Source: Talinum fruticosum
Lineage: Eukaryota; Streptophyta; Magnoliopsida; Caryophyllales; Talinaceae
Assembly: GCA_021018815.1 (NCBI GenBank)
Contig: JAITYX010000049.1
Span: 1,674,001-1,738,000 of the forward strand
DNA: 64,000 nt
Direction: 5' to 3'
The notes below the pieces were generated by a model. The model was not told the DNA's origin. It saw only the letters and a program-made list of their open reading frames with translations, and did not search any database. The position numbers were made by a program, and so were the translations under genes. Each line of letters starts with the position of its first letter. Position 1 is the first letter of the stretch. Positions 21,591 through 31,036 of the stretch are shown here, piece after piece.

Positions 21591-22560
21591 GAGTTAGAAT
21601 TTATCTTGTTTAAAAGCATCACTTCTTGATGATTCATGGACATGGCATCATAGATTAGGTCATGTTAGCATGCATACGATCAAGAAACTGGCATCTCATG
21701 GTTTAGTTAGACGATTCCCTAATTGTGCTTTCAAGAAAGACAAAGTTTGTGAAGCTTGCACAAAGGGAAACAAGTCGAGATCATCATTCAAATCTCTGAA
21801 GACAATTTCCACATCGAAGGTGCTTGAAATGCTACGAGATGGACTTATGTGGTGAAATCCTGTTAAGAGTGTTTAAGGTAAATCATATGTACTTGTTATT
21901 GTTGATGATTAGTCACGATTTAACTGGGTGTGTTTTCTTAAGCACAAAAATGAAGCATTCAAAGAGTTCAAGCAAGCTCTGCAGGAAAATCCAAGTTGAG
22001 TCTCAAACTCATATTCAAAGAAGTCGAACCGACCATGGAAGGGAGTTTGACTACTCGGAATTTGCAGAGTTTTGTGACAAAATGGCATCTCCCACAACTT
22101 CTCAGCACCAAGAACTCCTCAACGAAAATGGAGTAGTAGAGAGAAAGAACAGAACTCCTAAAGATATAGCTAGGACAATGATGATTGAACACAATCTACC
22201 CTACTATTTCTGGGTTGAGGCGGTTAACACCGCAAATTACACCTTGAACATATGCCTCTTCGGACCCATTCGAAGAAAACACCTTACGAGCTCTATAAAG
22301 GGAAGAAACCCAATATCTCATATTTCTAACCCTTTGGATGTAAATGTTTTGTTCACAACAATGGTCAGGATCACCCGACCAAGTTTGATGCTCGGTCGGA
22401 TGAAGGTATTTTTCTGGGTTATTCTTCTCATAGTAAATCTTATCGCATTTTCAATAAAAGAACTAACAAAGTGGAAGAAAGCATCCACGTTGTGTTTGAT
22501 GAGCTTGAACAGGAAAAACCAACTGAGTCAACATTCTCGGACCTAAAGCTCAGCGAAGTG
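21591..22560 (+). pseudogene. Copia GAG-pre-integrase and integrase (D)
   Basis: DDSWTWHHRLGHVSMHTIKK (21629-21690) is the intact HH part of the zinc-binding region, with CEACTKG as the CC part. Catalytic MDLCGE (21838), then RSRTDHGREFDYSEF with the second Asp retained (22022-22066), and NGVVERKNRT with the Glu (22126-22155). These three lie in different frames because of shifts. The C-terminal blocks PYELYKGKKPNIS, HNNGQDHPTKFDARSDEGIF and VEESIHVVFDE follow. All catalytic residues can be seen, but the chain is broken. Confidence 0.85.
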
Positions 22561-22839
22561 ATGATCATGATGAAAACAAGCCCATCGGGAATGAAACCCA
22601 ACCAGCTCAGGATGAAGTTACTCGGAGCGAAGTGACTTAGAATGAGACAATTCAAGAATTCGCTCGGAATGATGAAGGACAATCTGATGGACAAGTTCAC
22701 TTAGAACAAGCTTCGGAGGATCAAGCAATTCAGCCAACAGATCTGGTGAATCGGAGAACAGGTAGAGCATTCAAGTATGCTTCTAGTCATCCACTAGAAA
22801 ACATATTATCCGATATCAACAGTGGAGTAAGAACTTGTT

Positions 22840-24409
22840 CCTCTCTTCGAGAATCTATGTGCATTCACCGCATTCATATCATTAACCGAACCCGAAAATG
22901 CACTCGAGGCCCTAAATGAACCTGAATGAGTAGAGGCCATGCAAGAGGAACTCAGTCGGTTCGAAAGAAATCAAGTCCGGACTCTAACCAAACGACCTTC
23001 GACCACCCAGTCATAGGAACCAAATGGGTTTTCAAGAACAAGCTAGATGAAGGTGGGGTGGTAGTCGAAACAAGGCTAGACTTGTGGCTCAAGGTTAGAA
23101 TCAAGAAGAAGGGATTTATTGTGGGGAAACCTTTGCACTTGTTGCCGAATTGAAGCTATTAGAATATTATTAGCATTTGCATCCAGCATGTCTATTAAAT
23201 TGTATCAAATGGATGTTAAGTGTACATTTCTCAATGGTTTTATTGAAGAGGAAGTCTATGTCGAGCAGACCTCCTGGTTTTGAAAACTCGGAATTTCCAG
23301 ATTATGTTTTCAAACTTCAAAAAGCTCTTTATGGTCTTAAACAAGCTCCCAGAGCTTGGTATGAAAGACCGAGCAATTTCTTGGTTCAAAATGATTTTAG
23401 AAGAGGTCAGATTGACAAGACTCTCTTTATAAAAACCAAGGGGAAAGATTTCCTTATCGCTCGGATATACGTTGATGATATAATTTTTTTGGAGCTACTA
23501 ATGAAATTCCGTGTCGAGATTTTTCCGAGTTAATGAGACAGGAATTTCAAATGAGCATGATGGGAGAACTCAATTTCTTCCTTGGTCTACAAATTAAGCA
23601 AGACAAAAATGGAATCTATGTCCATCAATCAAAGTACACTAAGGAGCTCCTAAAAAGTATAAACTTCACGATGTGAAACATGCAACAACACCCATGAGCG
23701 AGTAGCATACAACTGGACTCGGACGAAAAAGGTAAAGCAAAAGATCGAAACTCTATTGACGTATGACTGGATCTTTGCTATATCTTACATCCAAGTAGAC
23801 CGAGATATAATGTTTAGTGTTTGCCTATACGCAAGATTCAAAGCTAATCCAAAAGAATCACATCTCACTCGCGGTGAAGAGAATATTCACATATCTTGTA
23901 GGGACTCGGAATTTAGGTCTATGGTACTCAAGACACTCGAACTCGACTCTCACTGGATACTTAGATGCTGATTACGCTGGATACAAAGTTGATAGAAAGA
24001 GCACTTCGGGGCGTGCCAATTTCGGGTCAATCCTTAATATCTTGGCACTCAAAGAAGTAAAACTCAGTAGCTATATCAACTGCCGAAGCTGAGTACATTG
24101 CAGCTGGAGCATGCTGTGCTCAAATTTTGTGGATAAAGCAACACTTGAGAGATCTTGGACTATCTTTCAAATCGATGCTAATCAAGTGCGATAATCGAGT
24201 GGAATCAGCATCACCAAAAATCCGATTCAACACTCAAAAACGAAACACATTGAGGTCGGTATCATTTCTTAAGAGATCATTCTGAGAAAGGTGATATTGA
24301 ACTCGAATTCATTGCTACAAATTTGCAATTAGCTGATATCTTTACTAAGCCTCTTAGTGAAGATTAGCTTTGTTTTATTAGGAATGAGCTTGGTATGTTA
24401 AATGCATAG
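22840..24409 (+). pseudogene. Copia reverse transcriptase and RNase H (D)
   Basis: Lead-in NLCAFTAFISLTEP, then RT blocks [20 protein letters not shown] (catalytic Asp), FKLQKALYGLKQAPRAWYER (23308-23367) and YVDD intact at 23468-23479. MGELNFFLGLQIKQDKNGIY follows, then the connection and RNase H with LTGYLDADYAGYKVDRKSTS (23950-24009), TAEAEYIAAGACC and the end block LADIFTKPLSED, stopping with TAG at 24407. About ten shifts or stops. Confidence 0.85.
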
Positions 24410-24509
24410 TTATTTGCTTTCTATGTGAAAATTTTTATTGCATGATTATGTGTTATGTGATTTCATTTCTTAAATAACTATTAGCTCAGCTTGATTCAGT
24501 GATACTTCG

Positions 24510-25378
24510 GGGTACGGATACCAGGAAACCGAACCCGGTGTCCGGGTTCACGACTCGGAGCCGAGGCCACCTTCTCCGCCTTAGACTCGTGAAAGACACC
24601 CCTCTTTCTCTTCCTCGCTCCACCTGGTGGTGCCTCCACCTCAGGTGCTTGCTAAAACTCTTTCTTCCATTTTGTCCTACTTTCATGGACAAAATCTCCT
24701 CTATGGCCTTGGAAATCAAGGATCTCCTCCGGTCATTCAAGACTGTCTTCCAGTCTATGACCATCAACCAGAAAACCCCTAATCTCAACTCCGAGAGCAA
24801 CAGGATGTGCTCCTCGAGATGAAGGCTCCGGTGAAGGAGCGAGAGGGAGCCGATCGAGCTTCTTCGGGAGAGACGATCCAAGGCAGCTAATGATCAAGGA
24901 GACTCGGACACTTCGAGGAATCCTCGAGCCCTGCCAAGTCCTCCTCCGATAGTGGAGAGGGTGAAGAAGAAGATAAAAAGAAGCGGAAGAGCTCTGCGGC
25001 TGATGCGGCTCTTTACGAGCATGGTGAGCTAGAAGGCCAAGGAGATCAAGAAGGCAAGGAGCAAGCAGCCGAGGGTCCGGGTGCTCCTAAAGCGCAACCG
25101 AAGTGATTAGCTCGGACAGCGATCCGAGTGGGTCGAAAGAACCTGCAGATCAAGGACGGTTAGCAGCGAGTCAACCTCGAGCACACCCCTCCGGTCGTTC
25201 GGTTCCAAGAGGACGAGCCGCTGGACAACCTAGTTCCGGGTCGGCCACTCATTACGAGCCATTACCAGAGATCCCTGTACTCCCTCCGCCGCTCAAGCAC
25301 ATCGTCAAGATCTTAACGAGCGTTGGCGCACCACTCGTCCTTCCTCCTCAACTCGAGACTAACCCTTCCCCTCCTTAA
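24510..25378 (+). pseudogene. Sirevirus ORF3, internally deleted (D)
   Basis: Only the second half remains: the text starts with the TTCGGGGTACGGATACCAGG block, equivalent to 8613 in B and 41140 in F, about 90 bases after RNase H. The spacer with the internal promoter and about half of ORF3 are therefore gone. Remaining parts: Ser/Pro-rich stretch, QEMKAPVKE-like charged helix, acidic EGEEEDKKKRKSS (24955-24995), FQEDEPLDNLVPGRP (25206) and the closing PPLKHIVK stretch. Confidence 0.65.
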
Positions 25379-25762
25379 TTTCTTAGTCTTTTATTTACGA
25401 GTGTTTCATTTTTTTTGTCCGGACATCAAATATGTACTTCTTCTTGTATTCTTCCCATTTTTTTTTTTTTTTGTTGAAAGGCAAGGGGAGAATAGATAGA
25501 AAAAATTTGTTGTCTTGTTTAGGGGAGTCTCTCTCACCTTGTGTAAATATTTCTTTCTGTTAAATTAATGAAGTAATGCAATTCATTAATAATCTCAAGT
25601 TTCTTGCTCGATATGTTATTTACAGACAATGCATCTATCTGCTTTTGCTTTCTTTCTTACTCTAATATGATAGCTCTTGCTATGAAATCTTAAGTTATTT
25701 TCTCGAATAAATTTGCAATATCACTTACAAAATTTCTGTCTAAGTATGGAATGTCTTTCATC

Positions 25763-25775
25763 AAAAGGGGTAGAT
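25763..25775 (+). promoter_or_regulatory. Polypurine tract (D)
   Basis: AAAAGGGGTAGAT directly before the 3' LTR; one pyrimidine interrupts the tract compared with F and H. Confidence 0.8.
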
Positions 25776-27340
25776 TGAAGACTAAGACTTTATACTTACG
25801 CTTTTCTAAGCTCCATCAGGAATCGGGTAGAAGATCTCTTCTCTCAAAGGGTTTTGATTACAAGTCATTCTATGTACCTTAGAAAGTTTTCCGAGTGATA
25901 TTGCATTTATTCCGAGTGTTTTAGAAATTATTTCATATGTCTTTGTGTGACTCGACTGACTTAGAAAGCATATTTGTACTAACTCGGTTCCGAGTTACTC
26001 AACACTTAGAATTATTGCATGTTAAAACACTCGTATTCACACACATAAACTCAGGTCGACTTCATGTTCCAGGAATTACAATGTTAATTTTCTATTCCAA
26101 GTCGGCTTGTGTTGTTCGAACTTTGTTTTAGTCTAGATCAAGTTCGTTCACTCGATATTCTTTATCTAACTTGATTCTATTTTAGACTGACTCAGATGGA
26201 ATTTTGAGTATCATGGATATTAGACTTAGAAAATTCCATTCCTTTTCCGACTAAGATAATTAGTCATTTAATTATCTTAATTATATCCTTATTCGTGTCT
26301 AACCTTGGACCAAAGTATTTTATACTTTGAGAACCAAATTGATTTGCTTTTGTAGGTTATTCAAACAAGGCTATCCTATTTTTGAACTGCAAAATTAACC
26401 GGCTTCAAAACGTCAAATCACCAGCGAGACAAGGCTTTTTCCACCTCCGACCTAGCTCTAGATACGATGTCGGGATTGTCTGTTTCCAAAACTGGAAATC
26501 TGCAACACTAAGCTCAACGGTGGTTTTCACCTTATTTTTCAAGACAACACCAGGTGGTTTTGGGACTTCCAAAGGAGTCAAGAACCGTTCCTCAACGTTC
26601 ATATCTCAATGGATATTTTCCGATTGACTCGGAAAATCCTTTACAACGATCACAAAGGACCTCCAGTCGGAAGATAGACACAACGGCTATGCTGCTTGGT
26701 AATCTATATATAGAAGCCAACTTTCAAGACTTGACGATGGGCCGAATCTAATGTTAATGCACTTGTGCAAAAAGTCATTGTATTCATTCTCAATCTTCTA
26801 CTTACAACTCCAATTCCGTATTTCATAGCTTTCCGAGTTGTAAGGTCTTGTACTCGATTACAAACACTTTCTTTCTTACTCTCTAAGTAAGGTCCCTTGA
26901 CTCGATCCAGTAACTATAAGGGTAATCTCAGTTAGGAAGTACTAGATCACATAAGGAAATTTCTCAGTCTAGGAAAAACTCGTAAAGAGTTGTCCGAGGG
27001 AGCAACTCGAGTCAAGTCGGTCTACTGTATTTTGTGGACTCAAAATAGTGGATTCGACTTCGTGCTTGGATTAGCACGGTCCGTGGTTTTCTGCCTCAGG
27101 AGGGTTTCCACGTATTTTCCGAGTTATCACTTTTCCGAGTACATTCTAGACTCAGACAGCTTTGAATTTCGTTTAATCTGTTTCTTCACTACTTACTGAA
27201 ATCTGAGTTTATGCTCTTCTGAGTTTAACCTTGCTTCACGCTCACCTCGGATTCATATCTATTTTAAATTCAAGCAAGTTTCCTCATCACCCTATTCACC
27301 CCCTCTAGGGTGACTTGTACTCTCCAAGAGCAAACCTTCA
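25776..27340 (+). repeat. 3' LTR of element D (1565 bp)
   Basis: Starts TGAAGACTAAG and ends CAAACCTTCA, then AAGTT. TATA at 26704-26713. Its U3 dyad (26615-26637) has one arm base changed. A second dyad, TAACTCGG-TT-CCGAGTTA, lies at 25980-25997. Confidence 0.95.
26704..26713 (+). promoter_or_regulatory. LTR TATA box (D 3' LTR)
   Basis: CTATATATAG in the same context as the 5' LTR. Confidence 0.7.
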
Positions 27341-27898
27341 AAGTTGTTATACTCGATGTTCTATTCTTTTAACTTGATTATCCTTAGGGTTGACTCCGAT
27401 TAAATTTGAGTATATAGAATATTAAACTTGGAAAATTCCACTCTTCTAGGCCTAAGACAATTAAATACTTAATTATCCTAATTTAATTATTATCCGTGCC
27501 TAAACTTGGACCAAAGTATTTTATATTTTGAGAACCAAAGTGGCTTACTTTTGTAGGTTATTCAAACAACGCAAACTCATTTTTGAAATACAAAAGTAGC
27601 TGGCTTCTAACTGTCGATCACCAACGATCAAGCTTTATCTACTTCTTAACATAGCTCGGACATCATGTTAGGGTTGTTTGTTTCCAAAACTAGAAAACTC
27701 CAACTCTAAGCTTAGAGGTCGTTTCCACCGCAACTTTTAGTCACCACCAAGTGATTGAACCACCTTTTGGAGCCAAGAGCCGTTGTACAATATTCACATC
27801 CCAACGGATCTTTTCCGAGTGACTTAGAAGATCCGTTACAATGGCCAGTGAACACTTTCGTTCGGAACCAAGACTAAACGGTCACTCAGCTTGGTTGG

Positions 27899-27908
27899 CT
27901 ATAAATAG
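27899..27908 (+). promoter_or_regulatory. LTR TATA box (split solo LTR)
   Basis: CTATAAATAG followed by AAGCCACCTC. About 60 bases upstream an inverted repeat with arms of 16-18 bases is centred at 27821. Confidence 0.7.
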
Positions 27909-28475
27909 AAGCCACCTCATAAGACTAGAAAATTGTTGAACATCATAGAAAAATGCATTACTTAAGCAAATTTTATTGTTTTCACTTCTATTTATAACTC
28001 CCAATCTGTATTTAATATTTTTTGAGTTGTAAAGTCTTGTAATCAGCCACATTCTTTTCTTACTTTTTGAGTAAGGTCCCTTGACTGAGTTGTAAGGGTT
28101 AACTCAGCTCGGTTGCCCCTGATTGTAAAGGTTACCTCAGTCAGGAAGTACTAGATCGAGATAAGGGAACTTTCGAGTCTATGAAAACATTGTAAGGAAT
28201 TGTTTAAGGGAGCAATTTTGGTAGATTAAGTCCTTTTTATTTTGAGGATTCGAAATAGTGGATTTGACTTGGTGCTTGGATTAGCACTAACCATGGTTTT
28301 CTAACGGGTTTCCACGTATTTCTAAGTGTTTGCATTTCGAGTCCAATCTAGACTCGGAATCACTGATTATCACTTTTGAAGCAAAAAGTGTCTAAGTTTT
28401 TTTAAATTTCCTCATCACCCTATTCACCCCTCCTTTAGAGTGACTTAGACTCTCCAAGAGCAAACCTTCATGCAT

Positions 28476-29017
28476 TTTAAAAAATGTGCAGAAAATTGTA
28501 CATGACAATAAATAAATATATGTCATTGAGCATTTTATTCGTAAAATGTTCAATATTAAATTTTTCTCATACTGATCAACAGAACTATCACAATTGACAA
28601 TAAATATATGTTCTTGAACACGTAATAAACCTAATATTCTATTCCTTTACAAAAATAATAAAAAAGGCGTTATAGCTATATATCATTGTATATTTTATTC
28701 CTTAAAAAATGATGACAAATGATCAAGTGTTGTGCTAATGTTAAACAAAGCAAAATCCCTAAATAAAGTACATGTGTACTGTATAGAGGCGAGAAATGGT
28801 GAGCACATGGGAATAAAACTCTCACCTTTCGTCAGACATTTGTGCCAATTTTGTCATAATTTCACCTAAATATGAGCACTCCCACGGCACATATATATCA
28901 TGCTAATAACTTCTCTCTCAACAACCACCCCTTTACTCATGTTTTGCATTGAAGACAAGTTGTTCTAAGTAGTTGGAATTTATGACAATTCAAACAGAAG
29001 AGCTCCTCGATGTTCAC
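28476..29017. other. Non-repeat flank right of the solo LTR
   Basis: AT-rich with several near-copies of AATAAATATATGT. Around 28879 a TATA-like CACATATATATC precedes the GRF-like exon by about 130 bases and could be its promoter. No other feature. Confidence 0.4.
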
Positions 29018-29581
29018 ATGGTCTGTTAGTGTGAGCTCCCCATCAGCATAATACCGGATGGATTAGATAGATTTCGATGCCACACAATATGCCCGAAGGT
29101 AAATAATTTCATCATTTACTTTGGCTTTCATGAGTTACTTTCAAATACACATTCTACTCTTTCCGATCATACCATTATTTTGTCCATTATGTTGATTTAG
29201 CTGTATTTAATATGTTATTGTAAATCATTGATAATTTATATCTACATAAACATGTGTTCGTACTTTGTTGTCTTTGTAAATTTATCGTAAAGGGCTTGCA
29301 TTGTTTTCGGTTATGTCAATGAGCCACTCACCAGAAGTGAGAAGGTCACAGTCTTAAACCTTAAAAGAGAAAACCGTAACTTGATCGCTGACCTAGTTGC
29401 TATCAAGGTGGCCATCGCCTTATATCGGGAAAAACAAGGAAGGCTAAACGGAAGACAAAATGAGCGACACTTACTGGGAATTAGTAAGGCTTTTCATTGT
29501 TTTCATGTTTTTTGGGGTCTTCCATATGATGACGCAATTGGGCACTCATGTCAAGTGACCATCATCCTTGTCGAGATATGA
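29018..29581 (+). pseudogene. GRF-type zinc-finger-like gene remnant, two exons
   Basis: Exon 1 (29018-29098) reads MVC-stop-CELPISIIPDGLDRFRCHTICPK, with the C-x-C...RF-x-C spacing of plant GRF zinc fingers, and ends at a GT donor. After a 194-base intron ending AG (29292), exon 2 reads CIVFGYVNEPLTRSEKVTVL then NLKRENRNLIADLVAIKVAI (29297 onward), matching the second half of the finger and the C-terminal coiled coil of small plant GRF proteins. The TAG in codon 4 (CAG in a working copy) and a one-base phase mismatch at the junction indicate decay. GRF fingers bind nucleic acid in other proteins; the role of the small plant versions is unclear. Not obviously part of a transposon. Confidence 0.45.
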
Positions 29582-29751
29582 GGGAGCATCGTTTGTTCAT
29601 GTTCTGTTGTGACCCGTTTTTGAGGTCGTTGTAATATTGGTGGCCAACTTTTACTTACGTATACTAATCTGGCGTAGTCTATGTTACGAGTTGCTTCTGA
29701 TTTTTGTGCCTCTCATAAGGTAGGGTATGCCTCGATTAACTGAATATGTAG

Positions 29752-29885
29752 TAAGTAATCACCTTTTATATAGGGGTTACCAAATATGTGGTAGAACACA
29801 AGTGACTTTCATTGTAGAAAGTAATCACGTTTTGTATATGGGTTAGCAAATATGTAGTAGAACACAACTCACTTTGGTTTCCATT
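29752..29885. repeat. Tandem duplication, 66-bp period
   Basis: AGTAATCACCTTTT..GGGGTTACCAAATATGTGG..AGAACACAA at 29754 recurs at 29820 with few changes. Confidence 0.8.
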
Positions 29886-31036
29886 ACCTGGTGTGGGAAC
29901 GTATTTGATTTTGTATATATGTTCTCCAATCGTGGTGAAATTAATTGCTCTTAATATGGGTACAATGCAAACATAATATTGTGTATTCTTCTCATGTTAC
30001 ATAATATAAGTACTGTTCTTCGTATTATGTATAATATTTTCATTTATCAACCACTTGTGTGGTGGGCTTAACGACAATATTCAAAAATAGTTACCAGTAA
30101 ATCATGCCAACTAACCATGACAATGCTAATAACTTCTCCTTTGATTTGCCTACGCAAAATATAGTGTACATCTCGGGATGGTCAAGTCTACATCGTGGAA
30201 TGACTACTGTAGAATAATGACATGGTAAAGATGTATATGATAAGTACCAATACAATACAAATGTGCTGACTATGCACACATAATTACAACACTCCCAAAC
30301 ATTGGGATCGGGTTCATATTTACAATCACAACTAGTTTCAAACATTTACAATCACAATCACAATTAATTTCAAACGTTTACAATCGCAACAGTTACCGAC
30401 ATTCTCAATCACGACCGATTTCAAACATTTATCGTCAACTCCCAATTTAGTTGTCGTCATTCTTAGGGAAAGTGAGTCGTACACACAGAACCCACTATCC
30501 TGCAAATAAACGACTAATAGCAACCAATGGCTGACGTGTTCCTCAAGCAAGGGCATGAACACCTAAACCAAATGAGGTTGACAATAAGATAAAGGGCAAG
30601 CTCGACTTACTAAAACAGTTTTCAAATGGGCACAACATACAACGCGCTTTCAAGCAGCACATTACAATTCTCTAAATTCTGAAGCAGGCACCACATAGAA
30701 ATATAAAAGTAATAAGTGTGTCAAAAATATATAACATTTATTACAATTTTGGTCATGCACATAGATTGTCCACAATGAGCAAAGGAAAAGACAAAAAAAC
30801 TGGAATTTAAAACAAGAGCATGACACACATACGGTGAAAATTGGTTGTGCTAAGCACTTACAAACCAGATAGAGTTACTCATATGTGTCGCCAACATTTG
30901 CTTAATTGCCCTCATACCATTCTTGTGCTTCAATGATTGCTTCATTGCAGAAAGTAACACATTTTAGAAATTGTGCGGTGAGACAAATACGTCGAAAATA
31001 ACGCAATATACATGGCATCGTTGAGACAACAAACCT
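29886..31036. other. AT-rich non-coding stretch
   Basis: No gene supported. 30300-30430 holds three to four degenerate copies of TTTACAATCACAA..TTTCAAAC (period about 36-60 bases). Confidence 0.4.

Larger units (their letters stand above)
17736..27340 (+). mobile_element. Complete nested Sirevirus element D (9605 bp)
   Basis: Both LTRs (17736-19337 and 25776-27340), primer site, polypurine tract and matching AAGTT duplications are present. Order inside: gag, protease, integrase, RT, RNase H, then a shortened ORF3. By eye the two LTRs are about nine-tenths identical, so the insertion is not recent. All ORFs are broken by shifts and stops. ORF3 lost its promoter spacer and N-terminal half. Confidence 0.95.
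17384..28470 (+). mobile_element. Solo Sirevirus LTR, split by nested element D
   Basis: The LTR runs 17384-17735 and resumes at 27346-28470 after element D and its 5-base duplication. It starts TGAAGACTCAG, ends CAAACCTTCA and is flanked by TGCAT on both sides. Total LTR length is about 1477 bp. No internal sequence remains, so it arose by LTR-LTR recombination before D arrived. The subfamily is that of C. TATA at 27899. Confidence 0.9.
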
